From Firmicutes bacterium UBA4882 (GTDB lineage: Bacteria > Bacillota > UBA4882), in contig DHDG01000043.1 in NCBI GenBank assembly GCA_002399265.1, forward strand, positions 25,169 to 32,797: a DNA stretch of 7,629 nucleotides, read 5' to 3'. Made by a program: the position numbers and the translations under genes. Under the pieces are notes generated by a model that saw nothing but the letters and a program-made list of their open reading frames with translations, had not been told where the DNA came from and made no database searches. This document shows, one piece after another, positions 1-6,210 of this stretch (within the stretch, counting starts at the first letter, position 1; each line of letters starts with the position of its first letter).

Positions 1-990
1 TCTTTGCTGGGGATTGCCCCTGGTGCCGCGGTAGCACTGGCTTATGACACGACACACCTTTACGCCATGACTTCCACCTACAGCCCGCCCACGCTGATCG
101 GTGCCTTCCGGCCGGATGGGCGCATCGTCTGGAATGGCGACGGTCAGATGGCCTTCTTCAGTCATAACGGTGAGATCTACCAATATCAGCAGCGCACCGG
201 TAAAGCCACCAGCCTTACTTCCGGTTTTGACCCGGCGATTGCCAAGCGCGATAATAGTCAAATCGCCTTCTGGAAGATGCACGGCAATCATCCGTCGCTT
301 TTTGTCCGGGAATTAGGCAGCGGTAAGCAGAGTCTGGTTGCGACCGCCGGGGGAAAACAGCCGCTCTGGATCGGCCGTGACGAACTGGCCTATTTGGCGC
401 TGGAGAAAGGCAACTGGCAAATCGCAACTGCAAACCTTAGGCAGGATAGCCACACTGTCTTATCACGATTTGCCTTTTATACGATTCAGCTGGCCTCCTT
501 TCCGACCATGAAAGAGGCTCGTCTTTTTGCAGATCAGTGCCTGCCGTTCAGCGATGGCTGGCCCGTTTATATCATATCCGGCGAAGTCAATGGTGTCTAC
601 TGGTATCGCATTAGGCTTGGAATCTTTGAAGATAAAGATACCGCTGAAGGTATTCTGGCCGCGCTGAAGCCGAAACTAGACTTGATCAGAACCTGGGATG
701 GTCATTACTATATTGCCACCGCAACCAACGTTTATGGCGCACTGTGGTACCATGAGGACAGCTCCGCGCTCCTGTTTGAATTGATGGGCACCATTTACCG
801 TGCGGATCTAAAGAGCGGGGCAGTGACGCCGATCTGGAAGCCGCAACTGATGGCCCCGGCGATTGCCCGGGAATGCGCGCTGTCTCCGGACGGCAAACAC
901 TTGGCTTTTGTGAACGAACAGCATGAAATGTGCTTATTGAATATCGGAACTGGCTCGGTTGAGGTGATCGGCCGCATTAAGCAATTCTGA
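1..990 (+). CDS. SPOR domain within TolB/WD40-like repeats (5' partial)
   Basis: The frame is open from base 1, so the gene begins upstream; the TTG at 4 is probably an internal codon. Counting from that codon, residues 35-150 hold beta-propeller-like strands with short turns (NGDGQMAFF, NGEIYQY, SQIAFW, DELAYLALEKGNWQIA). Residues 157-225 match a SPOR domain, with FYTIQLASF at the start and YWYRIRLGIF near the end. Propeller-type strands return at 232-325, including a TolB-like SPDGKHLAFV at 294-303. SPOR domains bind peptidoglycan glycan strands and usually sit at the end of envelope proteins. The next gene is a clear paralogue (shared WYRIR.GIF and WDG...IATA.N); by alignment with it about 130 residues, including a membrane anchor, are missing here. 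It is probably an anchored extracytoplasmic wall-associated protein. Its precise function is unknown. Confidence 0.75.
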   Translation, partial: SLLGIAPGAAVALAYDTTHLYAMTSTYSPPTLIGAFRPDGRIVWNGDGQMAFFSHNGEIYQYQQRTGKATSLTSGFDPAIAKRDNSQIAFWKMHGNHPSLFVRELGSGKQSLVATAGGKQPLWIGRDELAYLALEKGNWQIATANLRQDSHTVLSRFAFYTIQLASFPTMKEARLFADQCLPFSDGWPVYIISGEVNGVYWYRIRLGIFEDKDTAEGILAALKPKLDLIRTWDGHYYIATATNVYGALWYHEDSSALLFELMGTIYRADLKSGAVTPIWKPQLMAPAIARECALSPDGKHLAFVNEQHEMCLLNIGTGSVEVIGRIKQF

Positions 991-1009
991 GACCGCATTC
1001 TAAGACCGC
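984..1009 (+). repeat. 13-bp tandem duplication across a stop codon
   Basis: ATTCTGAGACCGC (984-996) is followed at once by ATTCTAAGACCGC (997-1009), identical at 12 of 13 positions. The first copy contains the TGA stop of the upstream SPOR gene. The repeat lies in the 52-base gap before the next gene and looks like a slippage duplication. Confidence 0.8.
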
Positions 1010-1042
1010 CCGCAGCGTCAGGCACTTATAGGGGGAAATGGT

Positions 1043-2410
1043 ATGCCAGCTTATGACAATGATCATGATCAACTGAGGCAGTCTCTGGTGCTTCCGCGCC
1101 GGACGGCTGTCATGGCCGCCGCCCTCATACTGCTGATGCTACTGGGCCTAAGCTCCCTCATCTGGCAACCATCAGGTGCGGCGGAAGCTGCTGGCAGCGC
1201 ACCGCGCACTGCACCGCGCACTATTGATGCGCTGGTATGGATGCCTGATTCCAACAGCCTATTATTCATCTCGGATACTGATCTTTACGGTATTGCTGCG
1301 AACGGCAAAGGGTTAAGATATATCTGCAGCGGGATCGATTTCGTCCTGCCCGGACCTGCCGGACAGCTTTTGGCCGGCGACGGTCAGAGTTTATTGGGTC
1401 TATCCCTGCTGACCGGAGCAACCTTCCCGGTCTCCGAAAAAGCCCCGGCCGCTGTCAACATGCCTGATGCGGAAGGACTGCGCCGCGCCAGCTGGTCATT
1501 ACTGAGCAATACCGCCTATTACGGATCAGCAGATGGCGACATTATGGCATACGAAGCCCCTACTGGAAAGCTGACCCCCCTTGAAAAAGGGCTGGATCCG
1601 CAAGTTTCGTTGACGGCGGGTACCCTGCGTGCCGAGCGCCTGGTCTTCTGGACTGCTGCGCCAAACGAAGCTGGCCAAATCCGCATCCGCGATTTGCATT
1701 CCGCTTCCGCCCGGTCATTCGCGCCTGCCCTGCCTCCAGGAAGATCGCCTGTCTGGCTGGCGCAAAATGAAATTGCCTATATTGCTGCGGTTAAGGGCAA
1801 CAACCAGTTGGCTCTGGCAAAAGTCAGTCCGCAAACCAGCGCCGTCGGCGCTAATGCCACTGGTGCCACCAACGCGGCGTTAATCTACCAAAGCGCTTTT
1901 GCTTTTCAGACGATTCAAATCGCGGCTTACACGGATCCAGAAGAAGCGGCCGCCTTTATCAGCGTATGCCAACCCCTATGTGATCCCTATCAAATCTATG
2001 TTGTCGCAGCCGAAGTGAATCACACGAAATGGTATCGCATTCGGGTCGGCATCTTTAAAAACAAAACCGACTTGAACAGCGCACTGGACCGCATCCTGCC
2101 AGCGCTCAAGACCGCCGCCGCCTGGGACGGAAAGCACTTTATCGCCACGGCTGCCAATCACTTTGGATGGCTTTGCCCCTCCCCGGATGGTAGCTTCTTG
2201 ATTTTCTCGTTGATGAACGCCATCTACCGCTATAATAATCGGGATCAGAAGCTTGTCTGTCTGTATAAGCCGGCCATCTACGCTCCCGAAAATAAAACAA
2301 ACGCGATTCTTTCGCCTGACGGCGAAAAAGTCGCGTTTCTGGATGAATCCGGACGCTTAAGAGTGATGTCGGCGCAGGGTGATCAGCTGATCACCATTTT
2401 GAATCGCTAA
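1043..2410 (+). CDS. Membrane-anchored SPOR/propeller protein, paralogue of the upstream gene
   Basis: This is a complete protein of 455 residues. The ATG at 1043 follows a purine-rich GGGGGAAA (1031-1038). Residues 1-20 are polar and end in Arg-Arg; residues 21-41 are a hydrophobic transmembrane segment. Residues 43-60 form an Ala/Pro linker. Propeller-like strands fill about 61-260 (DALVWMPDSNSLLFIS, GDIMAYEAPTGK, RLVFW, NEIAYIAAVKGNNQLALA). A SPOR domain spans about 286-358 (FQTIQIAAY ... KWYRIRVGIF), and strands follow to 453, including SPDGEKVAFLDESG. This predicts a type II (N-in) single-pass protein with the repeats and SPOR domain outside, where SPOR would contact peptidoglycan. It lies 52 bases after its paralogue, so an operon born of tandem duplication is likely. 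Alternative reading: a TolB-like protein with a SPOR-like fold that does not bind glycan. The exact role is unknown. Confidence 0.8.
   Translation: MPAYDNDHDQLRQSLVLPRRTAVMAAALILLMLLGLSSLIWQPSGAAEAAGSAPRTAPRTIDALVWMPDSNSLLFISDTDLYGIAANGKGLRYICSGIDFVLPGPAGQLLAGDGQSLLGLSLLTGATFPVSEKAPAAVNMPDAEGLRRASWSLLSNTAYYGSADGDIMAYEAPTGKLTPLEKGLDPQVSLTAGTLRAERLVFWTAAPNEAGQIRIRDLHSASARSFAPALPPGRSPVWLAQNEIAYIAAVKGNNQLALAKVSPQTSAVGANATGATNAALIYQSAFAFQTIQIAAYTDPEEAAAFISVCQPLCDPYQIYVVAAEVNHTKWYRIRVGIFKNKTDLNSALDRILPALKTAAAWDGKHFIATAANHFGWLCPSPDGSFLIFSLMNAIYRYNNRDQKLVCLYKPAIYAPENKTNAILSPDGEKVAFLDESGRLRVMSAQGDQLITILNR
1199..1222 (+). repeat. Perfect 12-bp in-frame tandem repeat (Ala-Pro-Arg-Thr x2)
   Basis: GCACCGCGCACT occurs at 1199-1210 and again, unchanged, at 1211-1222. 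It encodes APRT-APRT (residues 53-60) in the linker between the membrane segment and the first propeller strands. Because the unit is four codons, gain or loss of a copy would alter linker length without a frameshift. Confidence 0.9.
2378..2395 (+). terminator. 18-bp perfect palindrome, possible terminator inside the coding end
   Basis: GGTGATCAGCTGATCACC is its own reverse complement and can form a 7-bp stem with an AGCT loop, followed on the plus strand by ATTTTG. It sits in the last dozen codons of the membrane-anchored SPOR gene. The 10-base gap to the convergent peptidase gene leaves no room for a terminator outside the coding sequence. The U-tract is short, so termination is only a suggestion; a protein-binding palindrome or chance are alternatives. 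Confidence 0.35.
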
Positions 2411-2421
2411 CGGGGACCGTT
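2409..2421. repeat. Small inverted repeat bridging two convergent stop codons
   Basis: AACGG (2409-2413) and CCGTT (2417-2421) are complementary with a GGA loop. Together they cover the whole 10-base gap plus bases of the plus-strand TAA and the minus-strand TAA. A hairpin could form in either transcript, but there is no following U-tract. Confidence 0.4.
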
Positions 2422-4127
2422 TAAAGCGTCTTCTCCAACTGCTGATCCACTAACTGCATGAGTTCCGCCACAGTCGCGCGATCAAATGCCAGGCGCGCAC
2501 CGGCCGCCTGATAAAGCTCAGGCAACGGTTTGGTATTGCCCAGACTCAAGGCGTAACGGTATTGCGACAGCGCTTTGGCGTGATCTTGCAGCGCATTGCG
2601 CCAAATCTGCAACGCCCCCAGCTGTGCCAGCCCATATTCAATATAATAGAATGGCGAATGGAAGATGTGGAGTTTTCGGTGCCAGCCGGAGACCTTCTCA
2701 TTATCCAGACCGCTCCAGTCCTCCCAGCCCATAAAGCGATCCCAGAGCTCGCCCCACTTAGCATCGCACTCGGCTGCGCTCACTTGTACGGGTGCTTCTG
2801 CGTAGACCCAATGTTGGAATGAATCGACAACTGACATATAGGGCAGGAATTTGATGATGCTCAACAGATGCTCGTTGCGTGCGCGACGGGCCTCATCTGC
2901 CTCATAGAAACCGCCCTGTTCTTTTTCGATGTAAGGGGCTGCCAGCAGTTCCATAGCCATGGAAGCCACTTCACCGAACTCGTAGTTGACTGCTTCCATA
3001 CCGCCCTTATCCCAAATGGTGTCAAGGTGAGCGGATTCAAGAAAATGGAATGCATGCCCGCTCTCGTGCAGCAATGTAACAACATCATCATGTACGCCGA
3101 TGACATTGGCGAAAATATATGGTTTGCCTGTTTGATGAAACCCGCCGCAATAAGCCCCGGGAGCTTTGTTCCGACGTGATTCCAGATCCAGATTCCCGTC
3201 CCGCATACGGTTGAAATGACTGCCCAAAACCGGATCAATGCGATTAAAGATGCGTTGGATACCATCTTCCAACTGCGCGACCGTTTCAAATGGCCGCAGC
3301 GCTTTCCGACCGAGGGCGTCCACATTTGAATCCCATGGCCGAAGCGTCTTAATGGACATTTGGGCTGCTTTGCGGGTCGTGTATTTCCGGACCACCGGAA
3401 TGACTTCTTGTTCAATGGCCTCATGCAAGGCCAGGCAATCCTGCGGCGTATAGGTAAAGCGGGACAGGTTGCGCCACTTATAATCGCGGAAATCAGAGAA
3501 CCCGGCATTCCCGGCAATTTCCCGCCGCAGTGCCAGCATTTCGAGGAAGAGTTGATCGAGTACGGCCCTGTCTATTAGCCATCTTTCCTGCACGATGTGC
3601 CACGCCTTTTCCCGGTGGTTCCGGTCGACATTGAACTGGTGCTCGCCTGCCTGCTGCATAGTCTGTTCTTTGCCGTCAATGGCCACCGTCATGGCACCAA
3701 CTGTTTTGTCATACTCGTTACCGAGCTTAGCTATCTCAGTATTGATCGCCAGGTTCTTTTCATTATACAGTGCAGCCCAGTTTTTCAGACGGCGCACTGC
3801 TTCCATCTTGCTTTCCGGAATGGCTGAGTCGCTGATATCCAGCATTTTCTCGGCGAGCAGCTGTTCGGCGGTAGCCACCTTCGGCTGAATCTCCTCGACA
3901 AAATGCATATACTTCTGCTCAGCTTCTGCGTCGGCAGTATTTTCGCTGACTGCCCGGTAGGCTGCAAAAATGGCATCTTCCAGCACAATATGTAGGTCAC
4001 TCCACTGTTTTAGCCAACCTTCCATATTATCCGGCGTCACGGTCTCTTTTTGCAATGCCTCATAAAAAGGTGCAATAGTCTCCCACTTTTCCGGTACTAG
4101 GCCGGAACTGGCAAATCTGCTCATCAT
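2421..4127 (-). CDS. M3-family oligoendopeptidase (zinc metallopeptidase)
   Basis: This 568-residue, probably cytoplasmic protein has no signal peptide or membrane segment. The gluzincin motif HESGH is at 354-358: two zinc-ligand histidines and the catalytic glutamate. Glu386 in GEVASM is the probable third zinc ligand, by comparison with AEVAS in PepF. An aromatic block near the C-terminus (HIFHSPFYYIEYGL, 487-500) fits the His/Tyr substrate-binding region of M3 peptidases. The long helical N-terminal half is typical of the family, which cleaves short peptides inside a closed channel. The length and the GGF...GKPYIF...VHDDVVTLLHE arrangement recall the shorter M3 group distinct from classical PepF (about 600 residues). 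The start is ATGATG. The AAAGGGGA site at 4131-4138 is 3 bases from the first ATG but 6 from the second (4124), so the second is favoured. It lies 84 bases after the receiver gene with no clear promoter or terminator between, so co-transcription is likely. Confidence 0.93.
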   Translation of the reverse strand: MMSRFASSGLVPEKWETIAPFYEALQKETVTPDNMEGWLKQWSDLHIVLEDAIFAAYRAVSENTADAEAEQKYMHFVEEIQPKVATAEQLLAEKMLDISDSAIPESKMEAVRRLKNWAALYNEKNLAINTEIAKLGNEYDKTVGAMTVAIDGKEQTMQQAGEHQFNVDRNHREKAWHIVQERWLIDRAVLDQLFLEMLALRREIAGNAGFSDFRDYKWRNLSRFTYTPQDCLALHEAIEQEVIPVVRKYTTRKAAQMSIKTLRPWDSNVDALGRKALRPFETVAQLEDGIQRIFNRIDPVLGSHFNRMRDGNLDLESRRNKAPGAYCGGFHQTGKPYIFANVIGVHDDVVTLLHESGHAFHFLESAHLDTIWDKGGMEAVNYEFGEVASMAMELLAAPYIEKEQGGFYEADEARRARNEHLLSIIKFLPYMSVVDSFQHWVYAEAPVQVSAAECDAKWGELWDRFMGWEDWSGLDNEKVSGWHRKLHIFHSPFYYIEYGLAQLGALQIWRNALQDHAKALSQYRYALSLGNTKPLPELYQAAGARLAFDRATVAELMQLVDQQLEKTL

Positions 4128-4211
4128 ACTTCCCCTTTCAGTTGTTTAGTCTTGCTGTCTCCAGAAAGCACCAAAGCTCCCGGCACATTTCGCATGCAAC
4201 CGTTCCGCCAC

Positions 4212-4622
4212 TTATATGCAGCTGCCACAGTGTTCCAAAGCGACCAGCACAGGTGTGGAAAAATCAGCTAGACGATGCACAATACTAATGACTTCCTGCA
4301 GATCGAATGGTTTGGATATTAAAGCCTGGTAATTCATGTCGTCCGGAAAATCCCGCAGGGTCGGAACTGCTCCGGTCATTAGCACTACAGGAATCTCCAT
4401 CAACTCCGGGTCCGTCCTCATCGCCTCAATAACACCTTTACCGTTGAGGCCGGGTATAAAAAGATCAACCAGAACAATCCCAGGATGCGGATCGTCCTTC
4501 AAATGTTTCAATCCGTTGATGCCGTCTGATACTGCCGTGACTTCATAACCTTCTTCCGTGAGCACTTCCTCAAGGACCATGGAAATCTCGGGCTCATCCT
4601 CAATAATCAAAACACGAGTCAT
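4212..4622 (-). CDS. Stand-alone CheY-like response regulator receiver
   Basis: This 136-residue protein is a single receiver domain. Asp9 and neighbouring acidic residues in VLIIEDEPE form the metal site. Asp53 in LVDLFIPG is the phospho-acceptor. Thr83 in LMTGA and Lys104 in SKPF are the conserved switch residues, so phosphorylation by a histidine kinase is expected. There is no DNA-binding or enzymatic output domain; it presumably acts by protein contact or in a phosphorelay. The start at 4622 is chosen because AAAGGGGG (4629-4636) lies 6 bases upstream and the conserved fold begins right there; an in-frame extension to 4721 adds 33 unconserved residues. The last six residues, HCGSCI, contain a CxxC pair after the final helix, which is unusual. 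No kinase gene is present in the window. It lies between the GGDEF and peptidase genes, same strand. Confidence 0.93.
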   Translation of the reverse strand: MTRVLIIEDEPEISMVLEEVLTEEGYEVTAVSDGINGLKHLKDDPHPGIVLVDLFIPGLNGKGVIEAMRTDPELMEIPVVLMTGAVPTLRDFPDDMNYQALISKPFDLQEVISIVHRLADFSTPVLVALEHCGSCI

Positions 4623-4628
4623 TTTATA

Positions 4629-4636
4629 CCCCCTTT
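4629..4636 (-). promoter_or_regulatory. Ribosome binding site of the receiver gene
   Basis: On the minus strand AAAGGGGG is followed by TATAAA and then the ATG at 4622, a 6-base spacing. It settles the start at the conserved receiver N-terminus and not at the longer in-frame ATG at 4721. Confidence 0.8.
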
Positions 4637-4737
4637 CAATGTTCTTCATCTGCTTGACTGCTGTAAATCTATTGAGCGCGTTACGAACCATCGCAGTATT
4701 AAATTGGCGGTATTTTCGCATTTTCCTGCATTTTTAT

Positions 4738-4766
4738 AGAATAGCATAAAATAAGAATGTTGTCCT
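4738..4766 (-). promoter_or_regulatory. Predicted promoter of the receiver gene
   Basis: On the minus strand AGGACA (4761-4766) and TATTCT (4738-4743) are 17 bases apart, and a TGC (4744-4746) precedes the -10, giving an extended -10. Each hexamer matches the consensus at 4 or more positions. The start would be near 4731, giving a leader of about 110 nt. It lies in the 221-base gap after the GGDEF gene. That gap holds no other gene I can support, only a weak AT-rich inverted repeat (TTAAC/GTTAA). Confidence 0.45.
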
Positions 4767-4843
4767 GCAAAGCGGCACAGCTTAACAAAAATCCGGTGTT
4801 TTGCAGTTAAGGTCGAACGTTATTTTTTACACAGAATTAACTT

Positions 4844-5875
4844 TTATTTAACCCGGTTCTTGCCTTCGCGTTTGGCTGTCTTATTGGCTTCTTCGGCGGT
4901 TTTGATCAGAGCCGCATAGTCTGTGCCGTTCTCCGGGCACCCTGCCACGCCAATTGATACTGAGACCGGAATTGGCCATGTATTGGAATGACTGCAGATG
5001 ACCCTGCGGATTCTTTCAGCCATCAAGGCTCCTTTAGCACGGGGTGTGTTCTTCAGCAGTACTAAAAACTCATCACCAAACATCCAGCGTCCGGCCAAGT
5101 CGCCTTCGCGCATCTGCGCATCAATGAGCCGTCCTAAGCGTGTGATCATCCGGTTACCTTCGGCGTACCCCAGCTCTTCGTTATAGCGCTTCAGGTGATC
5201 GCCATCAATCAGCAGGACTGAAAATGGATCGCCAGTCGCTTCATATTGCTGGACATACCGGCAGAAGGCGGCCTCCACTGCCCTGTTATTTGGCAATTCC
5301 GTCATAGGATCAGTTAAGGCCGATTCCTGGGCTTCCCTAATCAGCATAATACTATCTCCGGTTAAATTCAGCAAACGCTCCAGTAGTTGCTCCGGCTTGG
5401 GGGCCGCCTGATCCGGAACGACAGAATCCGAAGTGACGGAATCCGAAGTGAAGCAATCAAAAGCACAGCGCAACAAGGTACTCAGGCTTTGCGCCTGTTC
5501 CGGAAGGACAGTAATACTATAACGCAATCCGCTTTCCGAACAACGTTCTGAAAACTGCGCGATGACTTCCTGGCAAAAAACTTCCGCTGCCGCGCGGTCA
5601 GTATCCGGGAGCAGCACGATAAACTCATCGCCGCCAAGACGATAGCAGCGGCTATGGGAATCCGGCAGGCTGTCCTCAAGGCTGCGCGCAGCTGCCAAAA
5701 TACAATGATCGCCAATGCTTATACCCAATTCTTCATTAACGCGACAAAGCCCAACCAAATCGAAAAGAACGGCGGTGCCTTCAAAGCTGGCGATTTTCTT
5801 TGTTTCCGTTTCGACTAGGCCGAACATATTGGGAAGATTAGTGGCGGAGTCAACCGCAAAATCCTGTTCCAACAA
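4844..5875 (-). CDS. Tandem GGDEF-domain protein (putative diguanylate cyclase or c-di-GMP/GTP sensor)
   Basis: About 343 residues, soluble, made almost entirely of two GGDEF domains. Domain 1 (about 8-142) begins SATNLPNMFGL, has FDLVGLCRVNEELG where active enzymes usually have DxDxFK, and carries an intact RLGGDEFIVLLP (signature 81-85); no RxxD inhibitory site is visible. Domain 2 (about 186-343) begins LTDPMTELPNNRAVE, keeps LLIDGDHLKRYNEELG, but its signature is RWMFGDEF (FGDEF at 266-270), with the paired glycines replaced and one residue extra. An RxxD-like REGD (256-259) precedes it at about the usual distance, and SVSIGVA is present. GGDEF domains make cyclic di-GMP from GTP as dimers; activity here is uncertain because each domain lacks different conserved features. 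There is no sensory domain. No in-frame ATG exists before the upstream stop at 5912-5914, so the start is TTG (5875 or 5872) or CTG (5878), after AGAGAGGAA (5889-5897). Confidence 0.88.
   Translation of the reverse strand: MLEQDFAVDSATNLPNMFGLVETETKKIASFEGTAVLFDLVGLCRVNEELGISIGDHCILAAARSLEDSLPDSHSRCYRLGGDEFIVLLPDTDRAAAEVFCQEVIAQFSERCSESGLRYSITVLPEQAQSLSTLLRCAFDCFTSDSVTSDSVVPDQAAPKPEQLLERLLNLTGDSIMLIREAQESALTDPMTELPNNRAVEAAFCRYVQQYEATGDPFSVLLIDGDHLKRYNEELGYAEGNRMITRLGRLIDAQMREGDLAGRWMFGDEFLVLLKNTPRAKGALMAERIRRVICSHSNTWPIPVSVSIGVAGCPENGTDYAALIKTAEEANKTAKREGKNRVK
5421..5450 (-). repeat. 15-bp in-frame tandem repeat (Thr-Ser-Asp-Ser-Val x2)
   Basis: Read on the plus strand, ACAGAATCCGAAGTG (5421-5435) is followed by ACGGAATCCGAAGTG (5436-5450), identical at 14 of 15 bases. 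The product reads TSDSV-TSDSV at residues 143-152, in the linker between the two GGDEF domains. Five codons per unit means copy changes keep the frame. Confidence 0.9.
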
Positions 5876-5998
5876 CAGTGAATCACCGTTCCTCTCTTCA
5901 GGGCATTTGTCTTAGAGATTCCTGTTTCGTCCACCGGCAACATTGATGGAAACGCTCATCTGTAGGAGACGAGAAAAAATCGTTGACATCCGCCTTCC

Positions 5999-6028
5999 AT
6001 TATAGCAGGAGCTATCAAGAAAAGTCAA
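5999..6028 (-). promoter_or_regulatory. Strong predicted promoter of the GGDEF gene
   Basis: On the minus strand TTGACT (6023-6028) and a perfect TATAAT (5999-6004) are 18 bases apart, and TGC before the -10 makes it an extended -10. This is close to the sigma-A consensus. Transcription would start near 5992, leaving about 115 nt of untranslated leader. Confidence 0.75.
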
Positions 6029-6137
6029 TTTCTGGACATAGCCAACGTCTTTAGACGCCTATGGGCGAACGACGATGGGTTGATGATGGCCGACTAGATT
6101 TATTTAGACTAATACACTTCGGAAATAGTTTCATCAT

Positions 6138-6166
6138 TTATCAATATTTAAAGGGAAAGTTATTAT
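6138..6166 (+). promoter_or_regulatory. Predicted degV promoter
   Basis: TTATCA (6138-6143; 4 of 6 consensus) and TATTAT (6161-6166; 5 of 6) are separated by 17 bases. Transcription would begin near 6173, about 38 nt before the ATG, leaving room for the ribosome binding site. Confidence 0.5.
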
Positions 6167-6197
6167 CGCAGGCGAACAGATCCCTCATTCCATCTCG

Positions 6198-6204
6198 AAG
6201 GAGG
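6198..6204 (+). promoter_or_regulatory. Ribosome binding site fixing the degV start
   Basis: AAGGAGG lies 6 bases before the ATG at 6211. It rules out the upstream in-frame ATG at 6061, whose extra 50 codons show no family similarity and have no such site. Confidence 0.9.
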
Positions 6205-6210
6205 TTCCGC

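Larger units (their letters stand above)
5876..6210. other. 335-base divergent control region
   Basis: No gene is supported here. On the minus side it holds the GGDEF promoter and its roughly 115-nt leader; on the plus side it holds a candidate degV promoter and a strong ribosome binding site. In between lies a 5-bp inverted repeat, CGTCT (6046-6050) and AGACG (6053-6057), about 55-65 bases upstream of the GGDEF transcription start, which could be an operator half-site pair. In the minus-strand leader, TCTCT (5914-5918) can pair with AGAGA (5893-5897) within the ribosome binding site. I could not match the leader to a known riboswitch class. Confidence 0.6.

Noticed and set aside
1060..1071. 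Palindrome TGATCATGATCA near the start of the membrane-anchored SPOR gene
   Set aside because: Short, and explained by the codons for Asn-Asp-His-Asp-Gln; no partner site is seen.
3595..3888. Plus-strand open frames antisense to the M3 peptidase
   Set aside because: They are shadows of a strongly recognisable gene; they have no ribosome binding site or recognisable domain.
4623..4721. 33-residue N-terminal extension of the receiver
   Set aside because: The conserved fold begins at the ATG at 4622, which has AAAGGGGG 6 bases upstream; the extension is unconserved-looking leader sequence.
5876..5998. Cyclic-di-GMP riboswitch upstream of the GGDEF gene
   Set aside because: Tempting by context, but I could not find the conserved GEMM-I core or a convincing class II fold by eye.
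5983..6004. Plus-strand TTGACA (5983-5988) as a -35 with TATAGC (6001) as the -10
   Set aside because: The spacer is only 12 bases. The same region reads as a well-spaced promoter on the minus strand.
6061..6210. 50-codon N-terminal extension of degV from an upstream in-frame ATG
   Set aside because: It lacks a ribosome binding site and family similarity; AAGGAGG at 6198-6204 and the IKIVTDSS motif place the start at 6211, and a likely promoter lies inside the extension.
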